A DNA stretch of 64,000 nt from Vibrio zhugei (GTDB lineage Bacteria; Pseudomonadota; Gammaproteobacteria; Enterobacterales; Vibrionaceae): contig NZ_CP033078.1 of assembly GCF_003716875.1 (NCBI RefSeq), positions 930,001-994,000 of the forward strand, read 5' to 3'. Positions 26,087 to 35,402 of the stretch are shown here, piece by piece. Position numbers and translations under genes: made by a program. The stretch's first letter is position 1; every line of letters starts with the position of its first letter. Below the pieces are notes generated by a model. That model saw only the letters and a program-made list of their open reading frames with translations. It was not told the DNA's origin and made no database searches.

Positions 26087-27619
26087 ATGGCCAAAAAGAG
26101 AACTCCAATGAACAAAATCAAAGAGGTATTACGCCTTAAGTACGACTGCGGTCTCTCAAATCGCAGCATCGCTTCTTGCCTTAAACTCGGCCCGTCCACC
26201 ATATCAGAACTCCTTACTCGCTTTAAACAAAGCCAGCTTGGCTGGCCTCTACCCGAAAGTTGCAGTGATGCTGATCTCACGCAAGCGCTGTATCACGATA
26301 AGAAAACCAGTCGCGATAAAGTCATGCCAGACTTCACTCAATACGCTGTTGAACTCAGACGTAAAGGTATGACGAAAATGTTGCTCTGGCAGGAATATCA
26401 TGAGCAATATCAAGAACAAGCTTACGCTTACACCCAGTTCTGTGAGCACTTCACGCGCTGGTTCAAAACGCAAAAGCGCAGCATGCGCCAGCTTCATGTC
26501 GCGGGTGATAAACTGTTTATCGATTACTGTGGGCCAAGGCTTCAGGTGGTCAACCCTGACACAGGAGAAGTGCGTGAAGCGGAAGTGTTCGTCGCGACCT
26601 TAGGCGCATCCAATTACACCTATGTTGAAGCCTTCCCGAGCCAAGGTAAGTCCTACTGGTTAGAGGCGCATGCTAATGCGTTCGAACACTTCGGTGGTGT
26701 ACCACAGCTCTTGGTTCCCGATAATCTACGTAGCGCGGTCACCAAAGCCAATCGTTATGAGCCGAGACTTAACGACAGCTATCAAAAACTAGCTAATCAC
26801 TATCAAACCGCCGTAATGCCAGCTCGTCCCTACAAACCAAAAGACAAAGCCAAAGCAGAGAATGCCGTGCTTCTAGTGGAACGCTGGATCATGATGCGGC
26901 TGCGACACCAAACCTTCTATACCTTCAAGGCGCTGAATCTCGCTATCCGAGAACTCATGAATGAGTTAAACCAACGTGAGATGAAACAGTATGGCGCGAG
27001 TCGTCAATCATTGTTCGATAAACTCGACAAGCCAGCGTTAAAGCCTCTCCCCAAACAGCGTTATCTGTATACCGAAACCAAGCGAGCCAAAGTTGGGCCT
27101 GATTATCACATTGAATATCACCGTCATTACTACTCGGTTCCCCATCAACTTGTTGGCCACTATGTTGAGCTAGAAGCCACCAATCGTCTGGTGCAGATCT
27201 ACCACCAAGGTAACTTGGTCGCTCAACATCCACGCAGCCAACGAGAGCGAGGAAATAGCACCAACGCAGAGCATATGCCAAGTAACCATCAACATCAAAA
27301 GTGGTCCCCTGGACGCTTGCTCAACTGGGGAGCCAATATCGGCCCGGCTACACGAGAAGTCATCAATAAGATGCTCAACTCCAAACCTCATCCAGAGCAG
27401 TCGTATCGCTCCTGCCTTGGGCTGCTCAATCTGAGTAAAGCGCATGGTGAATCACGCTTAGAGCAAGCCTGTAAAGATGCGCTGATGCTGACAAAACCGA
27501 ACTACACCTTCATAAACAATCTACTGAAAAACAATCGAGAAGGACAACTGAGCAAAGACAACACGAGCACGCCGAACCTTGTTCATAGCAATGTCCGTGG
27601 CCCGAACTGTTATCACTAG
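26087..27619 (+). CDS. istA: IS21-family transposase IstA
   Basis: 510 residues. The N-terminal helix-turn-helix (IKEVLRLKYDCGLSNRSIASCLKLGPSTISELL) is followed by an integrase-like DDE core: first Asp in KLFIDYCG, second in LLVPDNLRSAVTKA, Glu in KDKAKAENAVLLVERWI, and then a C-terminal IS21 domain (YHIEYHRHYYSVPHQLVG). AAGGAAG precedes the ATG. The frame is intact. Downstream istB begins 10 bp after this stop. Confidence 0.97.
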   Translation: MAKKRTPMNKIKEVLRLKYDCGLSNRSIASCLKLGPSTISELLTRFKQSQLGWPLPESCSDADLTQALYHDKKTSRDKVMPDFTQYAVELRRKGMTKMLLWQEYHEQYQEQAYAYTQFCEHFTRWFKTQKRSMRQLHVAGDKLFIDYCGPRLQVVNPDTGEVREAEVFVATLGASNYTYVEAFPSQGKSYWLEAHANAFEHFGGVPQLLVPDNLRSAVTKANRYEPRLNDSYQKLANHYQTAVMPARPYKPKDKAKAENAVLLVERWIMMRLRHQTFYTFKALNLAIRELMNELNQREMKQYGASRQSLFDKLDKPALKPLPKQRYLYTETKRAKVGPDYHIEYHRHYYSVPHQLVGHYVELEATNRLVQIYHQGNLVAQHPRSQRERGNSTNAEHMPSNHQHQKWSPGRLLNWGANIGPATREVINKMLNSKPHPEQSYRSCLGLLNLSKAHGESRLEQACKDALMLTKPNYTFINNLLKNNREGQLSKDNTSTPNLVHSNVRGPNCYH

Positions 27620-27629
27620 GAGAAAGGAT

Positions 27630-28370
27630 ATGAACACACTCAATAACCAACTAAAAACCCTGCGGTTGAGCCATGCGGCGAAAGCGTTAGAGCAGCAACA
27701 AGAGCAACTGACGACCTACGCAGAGCTGGACTTCGAGGAGAGACTAAGCCTGCTTCTGGAAAGCGAAATCTTGAATCGCAATCAGACCAAAATCCAACGC
27801 TTAAAACGACAAGCCAAATTAAGAGTGGATGCACAGCCGAGCCAACTCGTCTACAAGGAGGGACGAAACCTCAACCGTAAACAAATGAGCGAACTACTAA
27901 CGGGCAGTTATCTACACAAGCACCAAAACATCTTGATCACAGGCCCAACAGGAGCAGGTAAAACGTATCTTGGTTGTGCACTGGCAACCAGTGCCTGCGA
28001 CCAACAACAAACGGTCAGATACTACCGATTAACTCGCTTGCTTGATGACCTGACCGCAGGACGTCTGGATGGCAGCTATCAAAAACAACTTCAATCGTTG
28101 GCTAAGAAAGGCTTACTGATCCTCGACGACTGGGGGATGGAAAAACTGACTCAGGAACACGCGGGCCACTTATTAGAAGTGCTTGAAGATCGTTACCAAA
28201 ACAGCAGCACAATCGTCATCAGCCAATTACCTGTAAAAGAGTGGTACAACATGATCGGCAACGCCACCGTCGCAGATGCTCTCATGGATCGGCTGGTACA
28301 CAATAGTCATCGAATAGAACTGGGAGGTGAATCAATGAGAAAACTGGCGCAATCCGATCACTTAGAGTAA
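27630..28370 (+). CDS. istB: IS21 helper ATPase IstB
   Basis: 246 residues from ATG 27630 (AGGAGAAAGGAT upstream; a longer in-frame start overlaps istA and is less likely). The AAA+ motifs are ILITGPTGAGKTYLGCA (Walker A) and LLILDDWGMEK (Walker B), with a DnaC-like C terminus. It assists target selection and transposition by IstA. Confidence 0.97.
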   Translation: MNTLNNQLKTLRLSHAAKALEQQQEQLTTYAELDFEERLSLLLESEILNRNQTKIQRLKRQAKLRVDAQPSQLVYKEGRNLNRKQMSELLTGSYLHKHQNILITGPTGAGKTYLGCALATSACDQQQTVRYYRLTRLLDDLTAGRLDGSYQKQLQSLAKKGLLILDDWGMEKLTQEHAGHLLEVLEDRYQNSSTIVISQLPVKEWYNMIGNATVADALMDRLVHNSHRIELGGESMRKLAQSDHLE

Positions 28371-28481
28371 AAATAGGAAGAGAGAAAAATGACAGGATCA
28401 GGTGATCGGAATAAACCGAAACAAGCGATCGCAATCACCGAAATACGCACTTTATGGGGCTATAGCGTTGTTTTGGTCTGA

Positions 28482-28949
28482 CTAAGAGGACCCGAATAAA
28501 CGCTCACCAAACATAAATAACGACAGTCCAATTAGCATGAGAGCTAATCCAGCATACTTCCACCAAAAAATCGGTCGTATTGGCATTTGTATCCATCCAA
28601 AACTATCAATCAGCATCCCCGTGATTAACTGACCTATAATGAATAAAAACATCGTGTTAGTAATTCCAATACGAGGGGCCAAAAAGATACTAGTAAATAC
28701 CACCATGGCGCCAATCGCTCCACCAACCCAGCGCCACCAAGGTTGAGCTGCGAGCTGTTGACTCATTCCCGACCACTGTACTTGGACTAGCGCCAATATG
28801 CCCAGACAAATGGCTCCCACAGTAAAGGAAATGAAGGCGGCCATGAGCGGCTGGTCATTGACTCCAGAGCTGAGCCGACTGTTCACCGCGGCCTGAATGG
28901 ATAACCCCATACCACTGACGAAAGCGAGCAATAAGTAGAGCAGGTTCAT
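28482..28949 (-). CDS. YdcZ/DMT-superfamily membrane protein
   Basis: 155 residues with about five membrane helices: MNLLYLLLAFVSGMGLSIQAAVNSRLSSGVNDQPLMAAFISF, then WRWVGGAIGAMVVFTSIFLAPRIGITNTMFLFIIGQLITGMLIDSFGW. This matches the short DMT transporters of the YdcZ (DUF606) type, which probably work as dimers; the substrate is unknown. The IS21 element lies 31 bp beyond the stop and may have displaced the downstream terminator. It is divergent from a DJ-1/PfpI gene. Confidence 0.85.
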   Translation of the reverse strand: MNLLYLLLAFVSGMGLSIQAAVNSRLSSGVNDQPLMAAFISFTVGAICLGILALVQVQWSGMSQQLAAQPWWRWVGGAIGAMVVFTSIFLAPRIGITNTMFLFIIGQLITGMLIDSFGWIQMPIRPIFWWKYAGLALMLIGLSLFMFGERLFGSS

Positions 28950-29223
28950 GATTCCCCCAAATGAAAAAAGTGATTCAAAATCAGTCGTTATGATGACGTA
29001 TTTTGAGGTTAAGTACCAATCATCACGTTAAGGTTATTCATCAATCGCTCAATAATGTGAATGACGAGGGGTTGATATTTATCATCCTCCCCCCAATCAT
29101 TGTATATAGACATCGTTCTACCTATGTTTTTAGAAGGTGTTGGTTAATGAGTTTGATATCGTGATATCGACAAATTCGCTGAAACGTACAGGGCGAGAGC
29201 CAATCAATCTTTAAGGAGATGAC

Positions 29224-29904
29224 ATGAAAGTACTTGTTGTTCTTACCTCGCATGACCAGTTAGGTGATACGGGCCATAAAACCGGTTTCTGGCTAGAAGA
29301 GCTAGCGGCGCCTTATTATGCAATGCAAGATGCCGGCGTTGAAATGACACTTGCATCTCCAGCGGGTGGTCAACCACCACTTGATCCGGGTAGTGCGGGA
29401 GAAGAATTTCAAACAGAGGACACTCGTCGTTTTGAAAAAGATCCTATCGCACAAGAGCGTCTAGCCAATACGATGACGCTTTCTGAAGTCGACATCAATG
29501 AATACGATGGGGTTTTCTATCCGGGTGGCCACGGTCCATTGTGGGATCTTGCGGAAGACAAAACCTCTATTGCGATTATTGAAGACACCATCAAGGCACA
29601 CAAACCTGTCGCCTTGGTATGTCACGCACCTGGCGCACTTCGCCATGTGAAAAATGCGCAAGGCGAGCCATTGGTCAAAGGTAAAAAGGTCACTGGTTTC
29701 TCCAACTCTGAAGAAGCTGCGGTACAATTGACGGATGTTGTGCCTTTCCTTGTGGAAGATATGCTGCAAGAAAATGGTGGTGAGTATTCGAAGTCTGATG
29801 ACTGGACATCGTATGTGTTGACTGATGGTTTGTTAATTACAGGACAAAACCCTCAATCCTCTGCTGAAACGGCGACAGCTTTGATTAAAAAGCTTAACGC
29901 CTAA
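29224..29904 (+). CDS. DJ-1/PfpI-family protein (Hsp31/glyoxalase III-like)
   Basis: 226 residues with a class I glutamine-amidotransferase-like fold: VLVVLTSHDQLGDTGHKTGFWLEELAAPYYAM, EYDGVFYPGGHGPLWDLAE, the nucleophile Cys in ALVCHAPGALRH, and SDDWTSYVLTDGLLITGQNPQSS. The size and the GHKTGFWLEE motif fit the group that includes protein deglycases and glutathione-independent glyoxalases. AAGGAGAT precedes the ATG. A terminator follows. Confidence 0.9.
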   Translation: MKVLVVLTSHDQLGDTGHKTGFWLEELAAPYYAMQDAGVEMTLASPAGGQPPLDPGSAGEEFQTEDTRRFEKDPIAQERLANTMTLSEVDINEYDGVFYPGGHGPLWDLAEDKTSIAIIEDTIKAHKPVALVCHAPGALRHVKNAQGEPLVKGKKVTGFSNSEEAAVQLTDVVPFLVEDMLQENGGEYSKSDDWTSYVLTDGLLITGQNPQSSAETATALIKKLNA

Positions 29905-29950
29905 TGGTTCGATAGTCCTACGATAGCGTCTTATCGTGGGAAAATTGTCA

Positions 29951-29985
29951 AACGCCTCAAACTGAGTTTGGGGCGTTTTTTTATC
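29951..29985 (+). terminator. Rho-independent terminator after DJ-1 gene
   Basis: AACGCCTCAAACT-GAGTTTGGGGCGTT with T7. Confidence 0.9.
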
Positions 29986-30028
29986 CTGTCGAACGCGCTT
30001 TAAGTTTTTATGCTTTACGGTCGGAGCC

Positions 30029-30379
30029 TTACGCCAATTTGGAGAGATCTAGGGCAACGGGATCGCCTAACCAGTATGCATGTATCGTATGATCGGCGAG
30101 AGCATTGCCAGTCAATCCGTGCACAAAGACAGTCAGGCCTGCACGGTGCACCTCTAACCATGGAATAATGGCATCAAACACCTCACTAGAAAATGCAATT
30201 TGACAGCTCCACATCGTATGTGGGCCAACCCGCTTTTCATGTATTCGGCCAATGCTTACAGGAAATGTGTCACCAGCCTGGTGACATAATTGACGGGCAA
30301 ATGCGAGCGTCACTTCATCAAAATACACATGAGCATGATAGGCAGGATGCTTATTGACGGGACGTTTGACGGCTTCCAT
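30029..30379 (-). CDS. DOPA 4,5-dioxygenase-family protein
   Basis: 116 residues from ATG 30379, chosen for AAGAGG upstream and because the family N terminus (YHAHVYFDEVTLAFARQL) starts just after it; a longer frame is open upstream. His residues in YHAHVYFD and HEKRVGPHTMWSCQIAF, then VHGLTGNALADHTIHAYWLG, match the small bacterial proteins related to fungal DOPA dioxygenase. The bacterial function is not established. The opposite-strand DJ-1 gene is convergent. Confidence 0.82.
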   Translation of the reverse strand: MEAVKRPVNKHPAYHAHVYFDEVTLAFARQLCHQAGDTFPVSIGRIHEKRVGPHTMWSCQIAFSSEVFDAIIPWLEVHRAGLTVFVHGLTGNALADHTIHAYWLGDPVALDLSKLA

Positions 30380-30554
30380 AAAAACCTCTTTAAGCGCAAT
30401 AAATAAGTAACAGTCGAGCGTCAATGATAGGTGAGTCTGCGTTTCAACGCGAGTGCTTATCGAACGATATTGGATAAGCAATAGAGAATCGGTGGTTAGC
30501 AATTACTGACAGGGAGCGTAGCCTTGTTGTGTCCAAGCACTGTATATTGGAGAT

Positions 30555-30589
30555 AAAAAAAGAGAGAGCCTAAGCTCTCTCTTTTTTAG
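30555..30589 (-). terminator. Rho-independent terminator after tRNA-Pro (bidirectional)
   Basis: AAAAAAGAGAGAG-CCTAAG-CTCTCTCTTTTTT, 6 bp beyond the tRNA 3' end on the minus strand. Confidence 0.92.
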
Positions 30590-30594
30590 GTGTA

Positions 30595-30671
30595 TGGTCG
30601 GACTGAGAGGATTTGAACCTCCGACCCCCGACACCCCATGACGGTGCGCTACCAAGCTGCGCTACAGTCCG
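30595..30671 (-). tRNA. tRNA-Pro (anticodon GGG)
   Basis: 77 nt on the minus strand, from CGGACTGTAGCGCAGC to CAGTCCGACCA. The acceptor stem CGGACTG pairs with CAGTCCG, the anticodon loop is ATGGGGT (anticodon GGG), the T arm is GGAGGTTCAAATCCTC and CCA is encoded. The central part is close to E. coli proL. It reads CCC and CCU codons. Confidence 0.96.
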
Positions 30672-30680
30672 ATGCAACAA

Positions 30681-30708
30681 AGCATACCAGTTTTCTTGGC
30701 CTCGTCAA
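30681..30708 (-). promoter_or_regulatory. Promoter of tRNA-Pro
   Basis: On the minus strand TTGACG (-35) and TATGCT (-10) are 16 bp apart, about 9 bp before the mature tRNA. Confidence 0.65.
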
Positions 30709-30746
30709 GATGAAAAACACCGTTAATTTTTATTGAGGTGCTTGAT

Positions 30747-32555
30747 TTAATTATCTTTTGAGTAAAATCTTTGCAGCTCGGTTAACCCTTGCAATAATAC
30801 AGGCAACGTTGGGCTTTGATGTTTAATACGATGATAATTTTTATCGTAGAGCTTAAAGTTACCAAACTTATCAATCACGGTGGTTTTATCGCCAGTGACT
30901 AGCGCTAATTCTTTTTGATCACCAGCGAGAATCCACTTACGCTTGGTTTCATCGAACAGGTTCCGACCACTACTGAAATCACTCGGATTCGAAGAGACAC
31001 CCATTAAATCTTGCATCAAGGTCACGGAAAGATCGAGATGGCTCGATGGGTGAACAAATTGTGCTGGTAGCTTACCAGGCCAGTGAATCACCATGGGTAC
31101 TTTAATCTGGTATTGACTGTAATTACTGTTTGAACCCCAGCTGTTGGTTTTCGTTTCGTTGAATTCCATGCCGTGGTTAGACGTAATAATCACCACAGTA
31201 TTATTATTTAATTTCAATTCATCGATTTTAGCGAATAAAGTCGCGAGCTCATGATCGGCCTGACGAACTGAGTAGTGGTAGTCACTCATCAGACGTTTCG
31301 CTGGTGACCCTTTTGAGCTCGAATTATGGAAATTATCGAAATCAGACACTGACGTTAGCTCAAGATAGCTAAACCAGTGTGTGTTTTGGTGTTGTTGTAC
31401 CCATTGCGCCCAATGATCGATGGTTTGTACGTCGTGGGGCAACATTTTAATGAACGTTTGCTTTTGCATCGCCACTTTGCGGAACATGGTTTCGTGGTAC
31501 AAGTCATCGGCAAAGTTATCACCACTAAACAGTCCGAACTGATATTGATGGGATTTAAACACATCTAACATCACAGGCGCGACACCTTGGGCAATGATAC
31601 TGCTGGCATAACTGCTCGGCAGCCCATAGAACAAACCAAAAATACCGTACATATCGTTACTTGAACTGTAATGGTTCAGGAACTGCAGATTTTGTTGGGC
31701 GTAGGCCGCGGTATTCGGCATCAGTTTTGTGTTTAAGGCATCTGCACGCAAATTATTGACGCTGACCAGCAACACATTGAGTTGGTTTGCTCGGCGGCCA
31801 AATTGAATCTTTTCTCGTGGATAATCGACAAGATCCACATTATGTTTCTGGTTTTCTTTTAACCGCTTACGGTATTCCTCGCGATCCAGCAAGCCATGTT
31901 TTTCCATAAAGGATTTCGCGGTCATTGGGTACGACAGTGGGAAATTCGACTTTTGACTGGTGACTGGTGCATAGAAATACGCATCAGACCATACGTAGAT
32001 CAAATGACTGGTAATAAAGCACACAAAAAAGACCGCCGCCATGGGGCGACCAATGCGCTTATGTGACAGTTTACGTTGCTTACGCCACACCCATTCAGAC
32101 AGGCCCAACTCCAGCAAGAAAATCAAGGGGAGAACCACAAACAGATGTTGGAGGTCGGTACTCAGACGGTTGGTTTTATCGCTAAATAATAATTCCCAAA
32201 CCACAGGCGTTAAATGTAAATTTATGATTTGATAGGCTTGGGTATCAATCAGTAGTACGGTGAGCCCGGTGGTGGAAAAACACACCGCAAAGAATCGAAA
32301 CACTGACCTCGATGGAATCACAAAGGTCAGTGGGAACAGAATGAGGAGATAAAGCGCGAAAACCAAAAAGCCAAAATGCCCCACCCAAGAAACAGACAGA
32401 TACAGTTGTCCTAGGAAGGTTTCTGGCCATGGTGATTGAGCGATGTACCGCGTACCGATCAACATTGCAGCAATGATATTAAAGAAGGCAAACCAATGCC
32501 CCCAACCGACTAAGCGCGATACGCGTTCGCCGTATGTATTTCCGCTATCTACCAT
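30747..32555 (-). CDS. yejM: Inner-membrane alkaline-phosphatase-fold protein YejM (PbgA/LapC)
   Basis: 602 residues. About five N-terminal membrane helices (residues 20-185, DUF3413) are followed by a periplasmic sulfatase-like domain: VLLVSVNNLRADALNTKLMPN, HYSSSNDMYGIFGLFYGLPS, TSNHGMEFNETKTN.WG and LDLSVTLMQDLMGV. In E. coli this protein senses periplasmic lipopolysaccharide and restrains LapB/FtsH degradation of LpxC. It lies 34 bp after yejL and is transcribed with it, opposite yejK, as in enterobacteria. Confidence 0.93.
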   Translation of the reverse strand: MVDSGNTYGERVSRLVGWGHWFAFFNIIAAMLIGTRYIAQSPWPETFLGQLYLSVSWVGHFGFLVFALYLLILFPLTFVIPSRSVFRFFAVCFSTTGLTVLLIDTQAYQIINLHLTPVVWELLFSDKTNRLSTDLQHLFVVLPLIFLLELGLSEWVWRKQRKLSHKRIGRPMAAVFFVCFITSHLIYVWSDAYFYAPVTSQKSNFPLSYPMTAKSFMEKHGLLDREEYRKRLKENQKHNVDLVDYPREKIQFGRRANQLNVLLVSVNNLRADALNTKLMPNTAAYAQQNLQFLNHYSSSNDMYGIFGLFYGLPSSYASSIIAQGVAPVMLDVFKSHQYQFGLFSGDNFADDLYHETMFRKVAMQKQTFIKMLPHDVQTIDHWAQWVQQHQNTHWFSYLELTSVSDFDNFHNSSSKGSPAKRLMSDYHYSVRQADHELATLFAKIDELKLNNNTVVIITSNHGMEFNETKTNSWGSNSNYSQYQIKVPMVIHWPGKLPAQFVHPSSHLDLSVTLMQDLMGVSSNPSDFSSGRNLFDETKRKWILAGDQKELALVTGDKTTVIDKFGNFKLYDKNYHRIKHQSPTLPVLLQGLTELQRFYSKDN

Positions 32556-32589
32556 GTGATGTTCTGTTATTTATCCGTTGATGATGAAC

Positions 32590-32805
32590 TCAGTCTTCGA
32601 TTGACGAGATTAACGCTTGTGAGAATTTCTCCGCAATCGATTTGCGTTGTTTCGCGGCCACATTGGTGTTGATGACATTCGTGGCAATATTCCCTGCAAT
32701 CATCAATGTTAACTCAGATGATGATTGATGTTTATCAAGAACAGCAGCAATTTCCGTCAGAATTGTTTCAACTTGTTCGTCACTATATTTTGATGTAATT
32801 GGCAT
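32590..32805 (-). CDS. yejL: YejL-family protein (DUF1414)
   Basis: A 71-residue helical protein, [49 protein letters not shown]..., matching YejL in length and sequence pattern. The biochemical role is unknown. It is the first gene of yejL-yejM and divergent from yejK, as in other gammaproteobacteria. Confidence 0.94.
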   Translation of the reverse strand: MPITSKYSDEQVETILTEIAAVLDKHQSSSELTLMIAGNIATNVINTNVAAKQRKSIAEKFSQALISSIED

Positions 32806-32888
32806 AAGGACTCTATAGATGATAGTAAAAGCGGCTTATGATAACCTACTATACCCTACAACTGAAACCCAACGATGATAATTTCACT

Positions 32889-33893
32889 ATGAGTCTGCAC
32901 CTTTCTAACGTTATTTTGCACCAATTGCGTAAAAATGATAGCGACGAGCTTGTCGTAAACTTTAGAGCACAAGCGCTCGATAATGATACCTCCACAGAAA
33001 ATCTTGTGGCCGAATTGCATCGTGTATTCAATGCAAAAGCCAGTAAAGGTTTTGGTTCCTTTCAAGAAGATAGTCAATTTCAAACTTGGCTGCAGGAATT
33101 ACGTCAAGGAAAGCGTGATTTTTACGATTTTTCTCAAGTAAGTGGGCAACGTTTGTGCGACGAATTAGCAAAGTACCCTTTCGCGGAAGCGGGGATTTTG
33201 GTATTTGCTGAATATCAGTCGCTGGCGACCGATTACTTATTTATTGGTTTACTGCCAACGAATCAGAGTTTGAAAGTGACAGAAGGACTAGACATTAGTG
33301 CGACTGACTATCTGGACCTGAATAAAATGGATATTGCTGCGCGCATTGATATTTCCAGTTATGAAACCGATAACGCGTCTAATCGCTACCTGACATATAT
33401 CAAAGGGCGAGTAGGGCGCAAAGTCGCCGATTTCTTTTTAGACTTTCTTCAGGCAAACGTGGGACTGGATACCAAGCAGCAAAACCAAGTATTAATGCAG
33501 GCGGTGCAAGATTTTTGTTCTGACGCTAAGCTCGAAAAAGAAGAAGCCATCAGTTACAAAAAACAAGTCGCTGAGTATTGTAATGAACAGATTAAATCCG
33601 GTGATGAAATCGAAGTGCAAGAATTGTCTGGTGAATTATCACCGAGCAGTGACGGTACGAGCTTCTTAGAGTACACCCAGCAACATGGTTATGAACTTGA
33701 AGAAAGCTTTCCCGGTGACCGCACCGCGGTGCGTAAGCTGACTAAGTATGTCGGTGCGGGGGGCGGTCTAAATATCAGTTTTGATAGCCTACTGATGGGA
33801 GAGCGTGTGTTTTATGATCCAGAGACCGACACGTTGACCATTAAGGGAACGCCACCTAATCTCAAAGACCAGCTGACCCGCAATAAACATTAA
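32889..33893 (+). CDS. yejK: Nucleoid-associated protein YejK (NdpA)
   Basis: 334 residues if started at the ATG at 32889 (MSLHLSNVILHQL), which aligns with the E. coli YejK start; an in-frame ATG 51 bp earlier is also open, and no clear ribosome binding site decides. Conserved segments: ELHRVFNAKASKGFGSFQEDS, LAKYPFAEAGILVFAEYQ, RYLTYIKGRVGRKVADFFLDFL, YELEESFPGDRTAVRKLTKYVGAGGGLNISFD and DTLTIKGTPPNLKDQL. It is found in the spermidine nucleoid fraction in E. coli; the function is otherwise unclear. Confidence 0.94.
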   Translation: MSLHLSNVILHQLRKNDSDELVVNFRAQALDNDTSTENLVAELHRVFNAKASKGFGSFQEDSQFQTWLQELRQGKRDFYDFSQVSGQRLCDELAKYPFAEAGILVFAEYQSLATDYLFIGLLPTNQSLKVTEGLDISATDYLDLNKMDIAARIDISSYETDNASNRYLTYIKGRVGRKVADFFLDFLQANVGLDTKQQNQVLMQAVQDFCSDAKLEKEEAISYKKQVAEYCNEQIKSGDEIEVQELSGELSPSSDGTSFLEYTQQHGYELEESFPGDRTAVRKLTKYVGAGGGLNISFDSLLMGERVFYDPETDTLTIKGTPPNLKDQLTRNKH

Positions 33894-33918
33894 ACGCATT
33901 TCTCGGATTCTTTCTATT

Positions 33919-33955
33919 AAAGCCCAAGTCACTCATTGTGACTTGGGCTTTTTTC
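33919..33955. terminator. Bidirectional terminator between yejK and nhaC
   Basis: AAGCCCAAGTCAC-TCATT-GTGACTTGGGCTT with T run on plus; the convergent nhaC stop lies immediately next to it. Confidence 0.88.
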
Positions 33956-33956
33956 A

Positions 33957-35402
33957 CTAAGCATTGTCCGTCACGGTAGCGCTAGGCTGAGGGGGTTGTG
34001 ATGGCGCCATACTTTCATCGACAGGTTCGCATGGGTCAATGAACCAGCCCATGTATGAACACGCAATGGTAATGATGATACACACGAAACTTAACCACAT
34101 GAAGGGGGCGTAAGAGAGCGTTGCGACTCCTAAAATACCTGCCATATAAATACCGTTATCACTCCATGGCACCATGCCTGAGGTCAGCGTGCCCCCAAAT
34201 TCCGCATTACGTGATAGGTTTTTACGTTGATAACCGAGACGATCATAGTTTTTCGCGCAAATTTTGGGCGTCAGAATTAATGATACATACATGGCGGAGC
34301 CAAATACATTACCAAGAAACGCCGTTCCAATCGTGCTCGTCGCTAAAGAGCCCGCATTCGTGATGCGATGAGTAAAGAGTTTTGCAATGGTTTCTAACAC
34401 ACCGACTTTATCTAATAAGCCGCCGAAACCCAACCCGAAGATAATCACCGCGACCGAGCCGAGCATCGAGGACATGCCACCCCGGTTAAGGATGGAGTCA
34501 ATAAACTCGACTCCGGAATCAATCGAGTAAGGTGCCCACGCTGTTTTGAACGCAATGAGCGGATCCATATTTTGCACCATCACAGCCCAAACCACGCCAA
34601 GTAATGAGCCAAAGCTGATCACCGGGAAAGAAGGTAAACGTAATGCCAATAATCCCAATACAATAATGACTGGAACAAAGGAATAAGGCGTAATATCAAA
34701 TTGATTTTGCATGGACAGCATGACCGATTGCACTTTTGACATGTCGACTTGTCCCGAATAATGAATGCCAAATGCGGTAAACATAATTGCGGTGATGACA
34801 TAGCTGATCGCGGCAATCGGCAACATACCTTTAATGTGTTCTACTACTTCAACGTTCGACATACTTGAGGCTAAAATAACAGAATCTGACAGGGGGGACA
34901 TTTTATCGCCGAAATAGCACCCTGAGAGCACCGCGCCAGCGGTGACAGGGGCCGGAACACCAAGTCCTTGTCCAATGCCCATCATAGCAATGCCTGCGGT
35001 ACCAGCCGCGCCCCATGAGGTTCCTGTCGCGAGAGCGGTAAGAGAACAAATGATCATGGTTGCGAGTAAAAATATGGAAGGGTGAATCGCTTTGAGGCCG
35101 TAATAGATGATGGTTGGGACGATGCCGCCAGCAATCCATGTGCCGACCAGTGCGCCGACCGCGAGTAAGATAAGCACCGCTCCAAGCCCATTCGATATCC
35201 CACTTAGGGCGGCTTTTTCTAAATCATGATATTTGTGGCCCAAGCGTAATCCCAAGCCAATAATAATGAACCAGCCAATATACAACGCGAGTTGAATGGG
35301 TAAGTCGAGTTTTGCTGTAAAAGAAAATGCGATCAGTAGAAATAATCCGAGTGACACAATAACTTGTAGCATGCTTGGTAAGCGCTTGCCCGCAGATACC
35401 AT
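33957..35402 (-). CDS. nhaC: Na+/H+ antiporter, NhaC family
   Basis: 481 residues with about 12 membrane helices. NhaC motifs: GTWIAGGIVPTIIYYGLKAIHPS, TALATGTSWGAAGTAGIAMMGIGQGLGVP, GCYFGDKMSPLSDSVILASS and GGTLTSGMVPWSDNGIYMAG. The family exchanges external H+ for internal Na+, or in some members carries amino or dicarboxylic acids; the Na+ role suits a marine organism. It is monocistronic. The stop is next to the yejK terminator. Confidence 0.88.
   Translation of the reverse strand: MVSAGKRLPSMLQVIVSLGLFLLIAFSFTAKLDLPIQLALYIGWFIIIGLGLRLGHKYHDLEKAALSGISNGLGAVLILLAVGALVGTWIAGGIVPTIIYYGLKAIHPSIFLLATMIICSLTALATGTSWGAAGTAGIAMMGIGQGLGVPAPVTAGAVLSGCYFGDKMSPLSDSVILASSMSNVEVVEHIKGMLPIAAISYVITAIMFTAFGIHYSGQVDMSKVQSVMLSMQNQFDITPYSFVPVIIVLGLLALRLPSFPVISFGSLLGVVWAVMVQNMDPLIAFKTAWAPYSIDSGVEFIDSILNRGGMSSMLGSVAVIIFGLGFGGLLDKVGVLETIAKLFTHRITNAGSLATSTIGTAFLGNVFGSAMYVSLILTPKICAKNYDRLGYQRKNLSRNAEFGGTLTSGMVPWSDNGIYMAGILGVATLSYAPFMWLSFVCIIITIACSYMGWFIDPCEPVDESMAPSQPPQPSATVTDNA

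Larger units (their letters stand above)
25856..28450 (+). mobile_element. IS21-family insertion sequence, complete
   Basis: About 2595 bp with inverted ends GTGCATATTTCGG (left) and GTGCGTATTTCGG (right, read inward). TTTAT at 25851-25855 and 28451-28455 is a 5-bp target duplication; CTTTA is an equivalent reading if the ends are shifted by one. The left end carries repeated internal motifs (GATTATCCGATCAC twice; several CCGATCA) and the right end two related ones, as expected for IS21 multiple transposase-binding sites. It contains intact istA and istB. It lies 27 bp after the stop of a YdcZ-type gene on the opposite strand. Confidence 0.93.
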
